This document shows positions 52,234 through 63,585 of a stretch of 64,000 nt of DNA, piece after piece. Under the pieces are notes generated by a model that was not told the origin of the DNA, ran no database searches, and saw only the letters and a program-made list of their open reading frames with translations. Numbering within the stretch: position 1 is the first letter of the stretch; every line of letters starts with the position of its first letter. The position numbers and the translations under genes are program-made. The stretch comes from Amycolatopsis sp. EV170708-02-1 (GTDB lineage Bacteria; Actinomycetota; Actinomycetes; Mycobacteriales; Pseudonocardiaceae), in NCBI RefSeq assembly GCF_022479115.1, contig NZ_CP092497.1, positions 1,054,001-1,118,000 on the forward strand. Reading direction: 5' to 3'.

Positions 52234-53405
52234 TCAGTCCCTCGGATCGTCCGGATCGAGGCCGTGCAGGGGGAAGATCGCGCGGCGGGTGTCGCGGATG
52301 GCGATGTCGACCGGCTCGTCCTCTCCGTCCCCCAAGGGACGAAGGCGGTGTCGCGGCCGTCGGACATGCCTGCCGGGATCTCGGCCTTCGGCGCCGCCCT
52401 GGAGATCGACGCGACCCAGTTCGGCGGCAGCGACGTCGCCGGGTCGACGTCGCGGTCGAGCACGGTGGCGAGCAGATGGGTCCAGGACCGAGGCACCACC
52501 CGGATCAGCTGGTAGCCACCGCCGCCCACGGCCAGCCAGCGGCCGCCGGTATGCGTCTCGGCCAGCTCGCGCAGCCGCCGGTAGATGGCGCGATGGCCGT
52601 CCACCGACAGCGAGAGATCCGCCAGCGGGTCTTCCTCGTGCGAGTCGACACCGCACTGGGTGACGAGGATCTGCGGCCGGAACTGCTCCAGCAGCGACGG
52701 CACCACCGCCTCGAACGCCCGCAGCCAGCCGCCGTCACGGGTGCCGGGCGGCAGCGGGAGGTTGACCGCCGTGCCCTCGGCCCCGCCCTTGCCGATCTCC
52801 GCCGAGTAGCCCGTGCCCGGCCACAACGTGAACGGGTGCTGGTGCAGGGAAACGGTCAGCACCCGCGGGTCGTCGTAGAACGACGTCTGCACACCGTCGC
52901 CGTGGTGGACGTCGGTGTCGACGTACGCGACGCGCTCGAAGCCGTGGTCCAGCAGCCACGAGATCGCCACCGAGCAGTCGTTGTAGACGCAGAAGCCCGA
53001 CGCCTTGCCCGGCATCGCGTGGTGCAGCCCGCCGGCGATGTTCACCGCCCGGGTCGCCCCGCCCTCGGCGATCTTCCGCGCGGCCAGCAGCGTCGAGCCG
53101 ACGACCAGCGCGGACGCCTCGTGCATCCCGCTGAAGACCGGGTTGTCCTCGGTGCCGAGCCCGTGCGCGAAATCGGCACCGGTCATCGGCGCCTGCCGGA
53201 CGGCTTCGATGTACTCGCCGAGGTGCACGCGGCGTAACTCGTCCTCGCCCGCCGGGCCGGGGATCAGCAGTTCGACCCCGTCGAGCACGCCGAGTTCGGT
53301 GGCGAGCCGGATGGTCAGTTCGAGCCGCACCGGATTGAACGGATGCTCGCCGCCGAGGTCGTAACCCAGCAGCGAGGAGTCCCATACGACGGCCGGTGCT
53401 CGCAT
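52234..53405 (-). pseudogene. acuC: AcuC-like histone deacetylase family protein, single-base frameshift near the C-terminus
   Basis: Starts at ATG 53405 (M-R-A-P-A-V). Zinc deacetylase motifs: GGLHHAMPGKASGFCVYNDCSVA (His-His), VDTDVHHGDGVQ (Asp and His ligands), CGVDSHEEDPLADLSL (Asp ligand) and VGGGGYQ (catalytic Tyr). At 52329-52333 a G-run on the coding strand is one base short. Restoring it gives VDIAIRDTRRAIFPLHGLDP, the usual AcuC tail, and a stop at 52234; as written the frame runs on to 52221 with unrelated sequence. AcuC removes acetyl groups from acetyl-CoA synthetase. It is next to the Pat-type acetyltransferase. Confidence 0.88.
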
Positions 53406-53461
53406 GGTCCGAACTCTAGTGCCCGGAAGCGGCTCGCGCGTCGCTCCGGACCGCCCGCGGG

Positions 53462-54310
53462 TCAGCCGGGCAGATCCCCCGTGGCCACCGGGCGCTCCGG
53501 ATCGCGGGACCAGTGCGACCACGAACCCGCGTACAGCGCGGCGGGCGCGGGGTGACCGGCGACCTCGAGCGCGAGCACCACGGACGAGGCGGTGACGCCC
53601 GATCCACAGTAGACACCGACCGGTGTCTCCGGGGCCACGCCGAGCCCTTCGAACCGCTCCGCCAGCTCCGAGGCGTCACGCCAGCGGCCGTCCTCCCCGA
53701 CGTGCCCGGAGAACGGCGCGTTGACCGCGCCGGGGATATGCCCGGCACGCGGATCGATCGGCTCGGTCTCCCCCGCGTACCTCGGCCGCGCCCGCGCGTC
53801 GAAGAGCAGCCCGTCCCTGGCGAGCTTGGCGGCCTCGGCCGCGTCGAGCACCGGCATGCCACCGGGCTTCACGACGATGTCGCCCTCCGCGGGCGAAGGG
53901 ATCTCGCCGGTGAGCGGGCGGTCCTCGTCGGCCCAGGCGGCGAACCCTCCGTCCAGCAAGGCGACCTCGGCGTGCCCGGCCCAGCGCAGCAGCCACCACG
54001 CCCGGGCCGCGACCGAACCGTCGGAGTCGTCGTAGACCACGACCGGGTGACCGGCACGGACCCCGGCCGCCCGCAGGTGCCGCTGCAGCGTCTCCGGTTC
54101 GGGCAGCGGGTGACGGCCGCCCTCCCCCGGCTCCCCGGCGAGCGCCGTGTCGAGATCGACGTACACCGCACCTGGGAGATGCGCCTCACGGTAGGAATCG
54201 GCGCCGGGCGGCCCGGCGAGCCGCCAGCGGACATCGAGGACTACGGAGCGTGCGGATTCCGGCCCGGAGAGCTGCTCCGCGAGTTCGCTGGTGGTGATCA
54301 TGGGGCGCAT
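53462..54310 (-). CDS. sseA: Thiosulfate/3-mercaptopyruvate sulfurtransferase (tandem rhodanese)
   Basis: A 282-residue protein with two rhodanese domains. The N-terminal one (VVLDVRWRLAGPPGADSYREAHLPGAVYVDLDTALAG, then HPVVVYDDSDG) lacks the active Cys. The C-terminal one carries the active loop CGSGVTASS in VGVYCGSGVTA. It transfers sulfane sulfur from thiosulfate or mercaptopyruvate. Starts are possible at ATG 54310 or 54301; the first is used. It is divergent from ideR. Confidence 0.9.
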   Translation of the reverse strand: MRPMITTSELAEQLSGPESARSVVLDVRWRLAGPPGADSYREAHLPGAVYVDLDTALAGEPGEGGRHPLPEPETLQRHLRAAGVRAGHPVVVYDDSDGSVAARAWWLLRWAGHAEVALLDGGFAAWADEDRPLTGEIPSPAEGDIVVKPGGMPVLDAAEAAKLARDGLLFDARARPRYAGETEPIDPRAGHIPGAVNAPFSGHVGEDGRWRDASELAERFEGLGVAPETPVGVYCGSGVTASSVVLALEVAGHPAPAALYAGSWSHWSRDPERPVATGDLPG

Positions 54311-54445
54311 GGGCCCATCTTCCCGTGACTCGCGGCTCCATGCCCAGCTTGGGGGACTTTTCCCGCCTCGGCGCTTGTTCTCCCCACGCCTGCGTCGCTG
54401 TCGGTGCCAGCGACTACGATGAGCAACGCGGACGAAGGGGACAGC

Positions 54446-55134
54446 GTGAACGATCTCATCGACACCACAGAGATGTACTTGCGTACCATCTACGAGCTCG
54501 AAGAAGAAGGTGTCGTCCCGCTGCGGGCCCGGATCGCGGAGCGGCTGCAGCAGAGCGGCCCGACCGTGAGCCAGACCGTCGCCAGGATGGAACGCGACGG
54601 ACTGGTCGTGGTCGCGGACGACAGGCACCTGCAGCTGACCGAGCACGGGCGCGAGCTCGCCATCGCGGTCATGCGCAAGCACCGGCTGGCCGAGCGCCTC
54701 CTGGTCGACGTCATCGGCCTGGAATGGGAGCACGTCCACAACGAGGCCTGCCGCTGGGAACACGTGATGAGCGAGGCCGTCGAGCGCAAGCTGGTCAAGC
54801 TGCTCGACCACCCCACCACGTCGCCCTACGGCAACCCGATCCCGGGGCTGGACAAGCTCGGCGACGGCGATCCCGCCCCGCCCGCCGAAGCCGACCTCGT
54901 GCGGCTCGACGAGTTCGCCCGCATGGGTGGCGGCGAGGTCGAGATCCGCCGCATCGCCGAGCACGTGCAGCTGGACGAGACGCTGATGACCGAGCTCAAG
55001 TCGGTCGGCATCGTGCCCGGCAGCCGGGTCAAGGTCGGCAAGACGGCGCCCGGCGGGACCATCGAGGTCACCGGCGGGAGCAGCACCGCGCAGGTGCCCG
55101 TCTCGGCGCTGCACGCCGTGCTGGCGCAGGCCAG

Positions 55135-55138
<4 letters not shown>
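54446..55138 (+). CDS. ideR: Iron-dependent regulator IdeR/DtxR
   Basis: A 230-residue metalloregulator very close to mycobacterial Ide[48 protein letters not shown] (helix-turn-helix), [31 protein letters not shown] with the metal ligands His79, Glu83, His98, Cys102, Glu105, His106, and an SH3-like C-terminal domain. With Fe(II) it represses siderophore and iron uptake genes. GTG 54446 follows AAGGGGA. Its stop overlaps the galK start (GTGA). Confidence 0.95.
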
Positions 55139-56316
<1,178 letters not shown>

Positions 56317-56400
56317 CCGCCGCACCACCCCCGGGCGCGCACCGTGCCCGGGGGCGAGGACACTGGGCCGCGACCGCATCCGCAGCAGAAAGGCGCGAAC

Positions 56401-57387
56401 GTGACCGACGAACCGACCAAGACCCTGAAACTGATGGTGACGGGCGGAGCCGGTTATGTGGGCAGCGTCTGCGCGGCCCGTCTCATCGAGGCCGGGCACG
56501 ACGTCACCGTGGTCGACGACCTCTCCACCGGGCACGCCGACGCGGTGCACCCGGACGCCACCTTCGTCGAAGGCGACGCCGCCGAGGTCGCCCGGCGCCT
56601 GCTCGGCGACGGCTTCGACGGTGTCCTCCACTTCGCCGCCAAGTCGCTGGTCGGCGAATCGATGACGGATCCGGCGAAGTACTGGGAAGGCAACGTCCTC
56701 ACCTCGCTCCGCCTGCTCGAGGCGATGCGCGACCACGGCACGAAGCGGCTGGTGTTCTCCTCCACCGCGGCCACCTACGGCGAACCCGAGTCCTCCCCCA
56801 TCCCGGAGACGGCCCCGACCCAGCCGACCAACACCTACGGCGCGACGAAGCTGGCCATCGACCACGCGATCACGTCGTTCTCGCGCGCCCACGGCATCGC
56901 CGCGGTCAGCCTGCGCTACTTCAACGTCGCCGGCGCCTACGGCTCCTTCGGCGAGCGGCACACCACCGAAACCCACCTGATCCCCCTCGTGCTCCAGGTC
57001 GCCACCGGGGACCGCGAGCGGATCCAGATCTTCGGTGACGACTATCCGACCGCGGACGGCACCGCCATCCGCGACTACATCCACGTGGTCGACCTCGCCG
57101 ACGCGCACCTGCTGGCCCTGCGGCACGCGGCCGACGGCGAACACCGCATCTACAACCTCGGCAGCGGCACCGGTTTCTCGGTGCTCGAGGTGATCGAGGC
57201 GTGCCGCCGCACCACCGGCCACGAAATCCCCGCCGCGGTCGCGCCGCGCCGCGCGGGCGACCCGTCGGTCCTGGTCGCCTCCAGCGAGCGGGCCGGCGAC
57301 GAACTCGGCTGGAAGCCCGAGCGCACCGACCTCGACGGCATCGTGGCCGACGCCTGGGCGTTCACCCGGTCCCGCCGGAACGCCTGA
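56401..57387 (+). CDS. galE: UDP-glucose 4-epimerase
   Basis: A 328-residue extended [36 protein letters not shown] (NAD site), [12 protein letters not shown] (catalytic Ser/Thr), [12 protein letters not shown] (Y-x3-K), [11 protein letters not shown] and [21 protein letters not shown]. It interconverts UDP-glucose and UDP-galactose for sugar use and wall galactan. GTG 56401 is the start. Linkage of galE to the dtxR/ideR gene is also known in corynebacteria. The 3' end overlaps the convergent DUF4192 gene by 26 bp. Confidence 0.94.
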   Translation: MTDEPTKTLKLMVTGGAGYVGSVCAARLIEAGHDVTVVDDLSTGHADAVHPDATFVEGDAAEVARRLLGDGFDGVLHFAAKSLVGESMTDPAKYWEGNVLTSLRLLEAMRDHGTKRLVFSSTAATYGEPESSPIPETAPTQPTNTYGATKLAIDHAITSFSRAHGIAAVSLRYFNVAGAYGSFGERHTTETHLIPLVLQVATGDRERIQIFGDDYPTADGTAIRDYIHVVDLADAHLLALRHAADGEHRIYNLGSGTGFSVLEVIEACRRTTGHEIPAAVAPRRAGDPSVLVASSERAGDELGWKPERTDLDGIVADAWAFTRSRRNA

Positions 57388-58426
57388 GCCTGATCTCCGG
57401 TGGTCCTTCGGCCTGCTGCCGCAGGATCACCTCGATCAGGTCGTCCGGCGGCACCATCGCGTTGAGGGCCGTGCTCAGCAGCTTCGCCAGCCGGTGCTCA
57501 GGGTCGGCCTCTGCGGCCCTGGCCAAGGCCATCCCGGCGGTCGCCAGGTCGCCTCGGACATAGGCGGCGTGCGCCTTCAGGACGAGCGCCTCGGCCGCTT
57601 CGGGCGCCGGGAGCTCCCTGGCCAGGATGAGCCAGAGGTCCTCCGCCGCGCGGGCGAGCGACGAGTCCGCGGGGACGGCGGTGAGCAGGCAGGCGCCGCG
57701 GACCTCGACCAGGGACAGCGCCCAGGCCAGCCGGACGGCCTGGTCGTCGGTGATCGACGGGTCGCCGCCGTCGGCGCGGGTGAGGGCGGCGTTCACCTCG
57801 GCGACCCCGGCCGCGACGGGATCTTCCCCTCGCCACGGCGGATCGGCCATCCTGATGAGGAGATCGGCCCGTCTGGCGAGCGTCTCCGGCGCGACGGGGT
57901 CGAAGAGCCGCTCGAGCTCGTCCCGGCTCGCGTGGGTGATCTGCCCGGCACCGGTGACGATCGCGGCGGCCACCGAGTCCCGCGGATCCGGCAGGGTTCC
58001 GCCGCAGGTCCTTTCCCGGTAGCAGCCCCAGCGCACGTCGGCGGCGATCCGGGGCGCCCACACCGAATGCGTCACCGAGATCTCGTACTCGGCCAGCGAG
58101 GCTTCCAGGCGCCGGACGAACCGGCGCCGCGGTGGCCGTCCCGCCTTGTTCGCGGTGCCACCGCCGACCACCGCGAGGGTGGCTCCGGTGTGGCCGGACA
58201 CGGCGAGCCTGATCGCCAGGTCACGCGCCTGGTCTTGTTCCAGGCCGGGCGGCGGCAGGTCCACGCGCATGACGAGGCCTTGCTTCATACGTCCAGGGCC
58301 GCGCAGGCCGAAGACGACGACGGAGTCCTCGGGGTGGAATCCGAGGAGGTACGGGATCGCGACGAGCAGGTCCGCCGGATCCGTCAGATCGACCTTGGTC
58401 CTGCCGGTCGGGGTGGAAGTGGTCAT
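57362..58426 (-). CDS. DUF4192 family protein
   Basis: A 354-residue protein with the DUF4192 pattern: [47 protein letters not shown] at the N-terminus and a helical C-terminal half ([37 protein letters not shown]) that resembles a tetratricopeptide-like repeat. The family is limited to actinobacteria and of unknown function. ATG 58426 is chosen where similarity begins. Two DnaA-box-like sequences lie just upstream. Confidence 0.87.
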   Translation of the reverse strand: MTTSTPTGRTKVDLTDPADLLVAIPYLLGFHPEDSVVVFGLRGPGRMKQGLVMRVDLPPPGLEQDQARDLAIRLAVSGHTGATLAVVGGGTANKAGRPPRRRFVRRLEASLAEYEISVTHSVWAPRIAADVRWGCYRERTCGGTLPDPRDSVAAAIVTGAGQITHASRDELERLFDPVAPETLARRADLLIRMADPPWRGEDPVAAGVAEVNAALTRADGGDPSITDDQAVRLAWALSLVEVRGACLLTAVPADSSLARAAEDLWLILARELPAPEAAEALVLKAHAAYVRGDLATAGMALARAAEADPEHRLAKLLSTALNAMVPPDDLIEVILRQQAEGPPEIRLRRSGGTG

Positions 58427-58475
58427 GCCCCCACCCTGCGGCGGGAATGGGGCCGCTGGGTGGGGCGGGACACAT

Positions 58476-58504
58476 CTGTGGACAGCCGGGGCCGTTGTGG
58501 ACAA
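58476..58504. promoter_or_regulatory. Pair of DnaA-box-like sequences
   Basis: TTGTGGACAA (58495-58504) is the complement of the DnaA box TTGTCCACA plus one base, and CTGTGGACA (58476-58484) has one mismatch; same orientation, 19 bp apart. They lie 50-78 bp upstream of the DUF4192 start. No origin genes are nearby. Confidence 0.4.
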
Positions 58505-58574
58505 CCGCCGCGGGACCGATCGCGGGAGGCCGATCCTGTCGGTGGGGTGATCTACAGTGCCCGGCCCCGCGGGA

Positions 58575-59429
58575 TCAGTCGCAGTGCTCGAACGGGCTCT
58601 CGTAGGCGTTCGACCCGACCGAACCGCCCCACTTGACGCAGGTCGAGGCGGCCGTCTTCTTCACCGGTCCGGCGTAGTAGGTGAAGCTGCCGGAGTCGGT
58701 CACGCGAGCCGAACCCTGCACCTCGAGGAAGGCCGAAACCGGCGAAGCGGTGCCGAGCGAAACAGCCTTCAGCGTGGTGACGCAGTTGGCCTTGGTCGAA
58801 GCGTTGTACAGCAGGTACGCCGTACCCGAACCGTTCGCGAGTCCCTGCGAGTCGACGACCGAGAAGCCGCTGCCGCATACCTCGGTGGCCTCGTACGGGT
58901 TGCCGCCGCACGAGTTCTTGCTGGTGAAGTTCGTGTGGCCGTAGTACGGCACCGCGACCCCGTTCAGCACCGCCTTCTGCGCCACTCCGTTGAGCCGCTC
59001 TTCGAAGTGCAGGTGGGGGCCGGTCACGCCGCCGGTCGCGCCGGCCGTGCCGATCTGCTTGCCGAGGCTGACGGCCTGGCCGACCGACACGGACTGGGTC
59101 GAAAGGTGCGCGTACCGGGTACGCCAGCCGCCACCGTGGTCGATCTCGACCCAGCGCCCGTAGCTCGTGCTGCCTTCGTTGGCGACGCGGGTGACGGTGC
59201 CGCCCGCCGACGCCAGCACCGGCATCCCGGTGATCCCGGACTTCTGGAAGTCGACCGAGTTCGCCGGGCTGTGCCCGCTGAACGTCGCCGCCGTGACCGT
59301 GACGCCGCATTTGAAGGGGACCTGGAAGTTCGGGGCGGCCGACGCCTGCGTCGTGCCGGCGAGGGTCAGGCCGAGCGCGGGGAGAACGGCGGCCGCGGCG
59401 AGCACTGCGAAACGGCGCAACCTGGACAT
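58575..59429 (-). CDS. Secreted M23 family metallopeptidase
   Basis: A 284-residue exported enzyme. The signal peptide is MSRLRRFAVLAAAAVLPALG, cleaved near ASA-A. The LytM/M23 domain has the zinc ligands His and Asp in GHSPANSVDF and the pair in GPHLHFEERL, with a further His in RTRYAHLS. It should cut peptide bridges in cell-wall peptidoglycan. The C-terminal 120 residues with four Cys (NSCGGNPYEATEVCGSG, STKANCVTTL, ASTCVKWGG) form a second domain I do not recognise. ATG 59429 follows GGAGG. Confidence 0.9.
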   Translation of the reverse strand: MSRLRRFAVLAAAAVLPALGLTLAGTTQASAAPNFQVPFKCGVTVTAATFSGHSPANSVDFQKSGITGMPVLASAGGTVTRVANEGSTSYGRWVEIDHGGGWRTRYAHLSTQSVSVGQAVSLGKQIGTAGATGGVTGPHLHFEERLNGVAQKAVLNGVAVPYYGHTNFTSKNSCGGNPYEATEVCGSGFSVVDSQGLANGSGTAYLLYNASTKANCVTTLKAVSLGTASPVSAFLEVQGSARVTDSGSFTYYAGPVKKTAASTCVKWGGSVGSNAYESPFEHCD

Positions 59430-59611
59430 GGAGACCTCCATCAGGTGGGGAAGCCGGACAGGACGGAGCAAAGCCGGGGGAAATACATTTTCCGTACAAG
59501 CCCGAGGTCGGGTCGGTGTTTTCCATCCGAAACGCCTGATGCCACGTCCCGCGGCAACGCCTGTCGTCGGTCGTGAGTGCTTCTCTGGCCGATGGACGTA
59601 TCGGTGACGTA

Positions 59612-59658
59612 GTGAAGGCCTCCTTCCCTACCCTCAAGGTAAGGAAGGAGGCCTTCAC
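59612..59658 (-). terminator. Hairpin after the S15 peptidase gene (family B)
   Basis: GTGAAGGCCTCCTTCC pairs with GGAAGGAGGCCTTCAC (16 bp), 14 bp past the stop of the leftward peptidase gene. Its loop CCTACCCTCAAGGTA is almost identical to that of the copy at 26316. Confidence 0.75.
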
Positions 59659-59672
59659 GGACGTCGGCTCGC

Positions 59673-61484
59673 TCAGCCGAAGGCGGCACGCAGCGCGGGC
59701 TTGCCACCCGCCACCGGCAGCACCAGCGAAGAGCGGTTCAGCTCGACCGAGACAGCGGCGCCCGGCTTCGGGCGGAGCGTGTAGTCGTGATCGCTGGAGG
59801 CCACCAGGAACTCGATCTTGTGCCCGGCCGCGAGCAGGTAGTCCTTGGCGACCAGTTCCACCTCGACCTTGTAGTTCTCGCCGGGGGTGATCGGGTCGGT
59901 GCGGGCGGGGTCGCGCCGGTTCTGCGGGTCGGTCCAGCCCCGCGTGATCACCTTCGCCGTCCCGTCCGGGGCGCGGTCGAGGAGCACCGCGGTCACGTTC
60001 GCGGCCGGCTTGTCGAAGGACAGCGACAGGTCGGTCTTCACGGTTCCGGAAAGCCGCACGGGCTGCTTCGCCTCGGTGGTCGAGTACAGCAGGCGGTTGC
60101 CCGACGACGCGGCGGCCGCCAGCTGTTCGATCGTCTTGCTCGCGTCGTCCGCCAGCGTCTCGACGGCCGCCTTGCCCGGAACGGGGTTGCGCGTGTCGAG
60201 CTTGCCCTTCGAGGAACCGCCGGGCCACGGGTAGAGCCTGACGTCCTGGGTGCCGGGCAGCGGCCACTCCGGCTCGTCCACCCACGACTTGTCCTCGCGC
60301 TGGATGGTGGCCTTCGGCTCACGCTCGATGCCGTTGTCGATGCCGTAGAGGTAGTGCGACATCCACTTGTTCAGCGTGGCGAGCCAGACGTCGCGGCGGA
60401 GGCTGTACGGATCGGAGTGCCCGGACTGGTGCAGCCAGATCTTGTGCTCGACACCGCGCGCCTTGAGCATCTCGTACCAGCGGGTGCCTTGGTCGGTCTT
60501 GACGTTCCAGTCGCCGAGGCCGTGCACCACGAGCACCGAGGCGCGCACCTTGTTCACGTCGTTGCGGTAGTTCCGCGCGTCCCAGAAGGGGCTGTAGTCA
60601 CCGGTCACCCGGTCCTGGTCGACCGTGATGCCGTCGATCAGCGGACGGCAGACGGCGCGATCCTGGCGCGTGTAGACGTAATCCGCGAGTACGTCCGCGT
60701 CTTCGCCCTGGAATCCGCCGGCCGCGACGACGGCGCCGTCGTTGCGGTAGTAGTCGTACCAGCTGGAGATCGCCGCGATCGGGACGATCGTCTCCAGGCC
60801 TTCGACACCCGTGCTGGCCACCGCGTTGGGCAGTGTCCCGTTGTAGGACACGCCCATCATGCCGGTCTTGCCGGTGCTCCAGTCCGCGACCGCGGCCTTG
60901 CCCGCCGCGTCCCGCGCCGTCGCGCGGCCGTTCAACCAGTCCACAATGGACTTCGCGCCGATGGTCTCGTTGACGTCGCCGCTGCTCGGGCAGCCGGTGG
61001 ACTGGCCGCTGCCGAGCGACTCCCCGTAGACCACGGCGAAGCCGCGGGCGGTGAAGTAGTCCTGGTAACGCCAGCTGATCGGTGCCGCGTTCGGGCCGAC
61101 GGTCTTCGTGGCGATCCGCGGGCCGGCCGGGGCGCGCTTCGCGCCGGGCACGTACAGCTCGACGTCGACGTTGTGGTTCGCGACGTCGTTGCCGCCCGCG
61201 TAGTACGGGCTAGCCTGGTAGACGACCGGGACCTTCATGCCCTGCTGCGTCGCGCGGGGCCGCACGACCTCCGCGTGCACGAGGTCGTCCTTGCCGTCGC
61301 GGTCGCTGTCGACCGGTGCGGTGACCCAGACGTTCTCCCGGATGACGTCCGCCGGGTCGAACACCGGCTGCGCTTGGCCGTCCTTGAAGACCGGCGTTGG
61401 CGGCGCGTCGGCTTGGGCGGGCAACGCCGTCGCCGGAAGGACCAGGACGGCGGTGAACAGGGCGGCGAGCCTGGCGACTCTCAC
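59673..61484 (-). CDS. Secreted X-Pro dipeptidyl-peptidase-like S15 hydrolase
   Basis: A 603-residue exported serine peptidase of the S15/CocE family. Signal peptide VRVARLAALFTAVLVLPATALPAQA. Catalytic stretch GKTGMMGVSYNGTLPNAVASTG (G-x-S-Y-x-G nucleophile). The Asp candidate lies in LVVHGLGDWNVKTDQG and the His in WLHQSGHSDPY. The C-terminal jelly-roll domain (LSGTVKTDLSLSFDKPAANVTAVLLD) is typical of the family. It should release X-Pro dipeptides from peptides, though CocE-like esterases share the fold. GTG 61484 is the start. Confidence 0.88.
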   Translation of the reverse strand: MRVARLAALFTAVLVLPATALPAQADAPPTPVFKDGQAQPVFDPADVIRENVWVTAPVDSDRDGKDDLVHAEVVRPRATQQGMKVPVVYQASPYYAGGNDVANHNVDVELYVPGAKRAPAGPRIATKTVGPNAAPISWRYQDYFTARGFAVVYGESLGSGQSTGCPSSGDVNETIGAKSIVDWLNGRATARDAAGKAAVADWSTGKTGMMGVSYNGTLPNAVASTGVEGLETIVPIAAISSWYDYYRNDGAVVAAGGFQGEDADVLADYVYTRQDRAVCRPLIDGITVDQDRVTGDYSPFWDARNYRNDVNKVRASVLVVHGLGDWNVKTDQGTRWYEMLKARGVEHKIWLHQSGHSDPYSLRRDVWLATLNKWMSHYLYGIDNGIEREPKATIQREDKSWVDEPEWPLPGTQDVRLYPWPGGSSKGKLDTRNPVPGKAAVETLADDASKTIEQLAAAASSGNRLLYSTTEAKQPVRLSGTVKTDLSLSFDKPAANVTAVLLDRAPDGTAKVITRGWTDPQNRRDPARTDPITPGENYKVEVELVAKDYLLAAGHKIEFLVASSDHDYTLRPKPGAAVSVELNRSSLVLPVAGGKPALRAAFG

Positions 61485-61566
61485 AGGACCCCCAAGGGCA
61501 GGCGGGCAAGACGCAGCTGAGGCTTCCGGCCACCCGAACGAGAGTCAAGAGACTAACGTCGGAGGC

Positions 61567-63131
61567 ATGCCGAGCACCCTGGAAGCACCGATCGTCGCCG
61601 TCACCGTCTACCCGCACCACGCCCGGATCACAAGGCGGGCTTCGGCGGCCCTCGACGGGGAAACGCGTTTCGCCTTCGCGGGCCTGCCGTGGAACCTGGA
61701 CACCGATTCGGTCCGCGTCACCGGTTCCGGCCCCGCGGTCATCGCCGGGGTCGACGTCGCCGTCGAGCGCCATCCCGCGCCCGCGGACGCTTCCCTGCGC
61801 GCGCTGACCGAACAGCGGAAGACCGATCAGGCGGTGATCGACGAGGTCGCGGACGCGGTCTCCGCCGAGACGGCGAAGGTCGATCTGCTGACCGGCCTGG
61901 CGACGCGCAGCGGCAAGAGTTTCGCGAAGGCGCTCGCGGCGGGCACGGCGGAACCGCCCCGCGTCGCCGAGGTCACCGACGCGCTCGGCGCGCAACTGGC
62001 CGAAGCGCTGGGCAAGCGCCGCGAACTCGGCATCCGTCTCGCCCGGCTCCGTGACGACCTCAAGGCGCTCGACCGCGAGATCGAGGCGAAACAAGGCATG
62101 TCCGAAGTGGACAGCGCGACGGTCACGGTGGAGCTGGAGCCTGAGGAGGACGGCGCGGAGATCGGCCTCGAACTGTCCTATATGGTCGCGAACGCGAGCT
62201 GGGAGCCCGGTTACGACGTGCGTGTCCGCGGCGAGGACGTCTCGCTGACCTGGTACGGGCGGATCACCCAGCACACCGGCGAGGACTGGCCGGAATGCGA
62301 ACTTGCCCTCTCGACCGCGCGGCCGGCGAACACCGTCGAGGTACCGGAACTCGAACCCTGGTTCCTCGACCGCGTGCGTCCGGTCCAGCCGCTGATGGCG
62401 CGCGCGGCGTACGGCAGCGCGGCACCCGCGGGCGGCGGGATGCCGGAGGCGGCGGGCCCGCCGGCACCCGGCGCCCCCGCGATGGCCGTGCGGACCGCGT
62501 CCGTCGAACAGGGCACCACCGCGGTCACCTACCGGCCGGGACGCCCGGTGGCGGTGCCGTCGGGAGCGCAGGGCCACCGCACGACGCTCGCGCAACTTGA
62601 ACTGACGGCGAAACTGGGTTACATCACCGCTCCGGCGGTATCCCGGAGGCGTTCCTGCGGGCGACCGTGGTCAACACTTCGGAGCACACGCTGCGGCCGG
62701 GGAAGGCATCGGTGTTCCACGAGACGGAGTTCGTCGGCACCACGCGGCTGGACGTCTGGGCGCCGGGAGAGGAACTCGAACTCGCCCTCGGCGTGGACGA
62801 CCGGATCCGGATCGAACGGGAGCTCACGCACCGCACGGCGAGCAAGGCGACGCTTTCCGGCGTCCGCAAACGGGAAGCCGCGTACACCACGACGATCGTC
62901 AACCACAGCCCGCGCGATGCCGTCGTGACCGTGCTGGACCAGGCGCCGGTCTCCCGGGACGACGCGATCACCGTCCGGGACGTGCGCACCACGCCGGAGA
63001 CGGTGGAGCGGACCGAGCTGGGCGAGTTCACCTGGCGGCTGACGCTCGCTTCGGGCGCGAAGGGCGTCGTGACGCTCGGGTACCGGGTGGACGTCGCGAA
63101 GGGGGTCGAGCTGTCGGGGTGGCGCGAGTAA
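61567..63131 (+). pseudogene. DUF4139 domain protein, single-base frameshift
   Basis: ATG 61567 begins VTVYPHHARITRRASAALDGETRFAFAGLPWNLD, the N-terminal DUF4140 part, followed by a coiled-coil helix pair (residues 75-180) and the DUF4139 barrel (LELSYMVANASWEPGYDVRV, then EDWPECELALSTARP). The frame breaks at 62634-62639; one G restores A-G-I-P-E-A-F-L-R-A and continues to 63131 (TVVNTSEHTLRPGKASVFHETEFVG...). The function of this widespread family (mucoidy inhibitor A homologues) is unknown. About 521 residues when repaired. Confidence 0.86.
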
Positions 63132-63141
63132 CCCCAGGCAC

Positions 63142-63161
63142 CTCGTGAGTGGTAAGGACGG
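63142..63161. repeat. Single arm of palindrome family A
   Basis: CTCGTGAGTGGTAAGGACGG is identical to one arm of the palindrome at 10863. The second arm is missing; the sequence changes at about 63162-63170 to AT-richer DNA (CTCTTTAAGTTACCTACTTG). It lies 10 bp after the DUF4139 stop. Confidence 0.75.
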
Positions 63162-63217
63162 CTAGAGCCAACCCTCTTTAAGTTACCTACTTGTGACGTG
63201 CGGTTTTGTCCTGTCGT

Positions 63218-63585
63218 CTAGTTCGGGTAGACGTCTCTCGGCTTGGCGGCGGGCAGGGCGGGCGGAGCTCCGCGTGAGCGGAGTCGAACGCCCGCAGCGA
63301 GGAGGACTCGACGGGTCTGGCTGTAGGTCATGCGGTGCTTGTCGGCCAGTTGCCGGATCGATCGGCCGTCGTGATAGACGTTGACCAGCCCGGCGGTGTG
63401 GGTGGGAGTTGGATCTTCGGTGGCCGCAAGGTCACACCGGCATCTAAGAGCAGCGTGCGGGCCTTGCGGTAGCTGAGGGAATACCGCAAGGCCAGGCTCT
63501 CGATGGTATCGCCGTCGGCGTATCGGCGTAGGAGTTCGGCAATCGTCGCCTGAGCGACGTTCTGACCTGGCCCGGTAGCCGTCAT
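63218..63585 (-). pseudogene. Tandem helix-turn-helix module protein, single-base frameshift
   Basis: ATG 63585 overlaps the stop of the preceding gene (ATGA). The first module, ELLRRYADGDTIESLALRYSLSYRKARTLLLDAGVTLRPP, is followed by a break at 63389-63391. One extra G gives PPG-LVNVYHDGRS and continues into the second module, IRQLADKHRMTYSQTRRVLLAAGVRLRSRG, to a stop at 63218. The two modules align with each other and with those of the gene before it. They resemble small actinobacterial HTH proteins (HTH_58-like) that bind DNA. About 122 residues when repaired. Confidence 0.7.
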
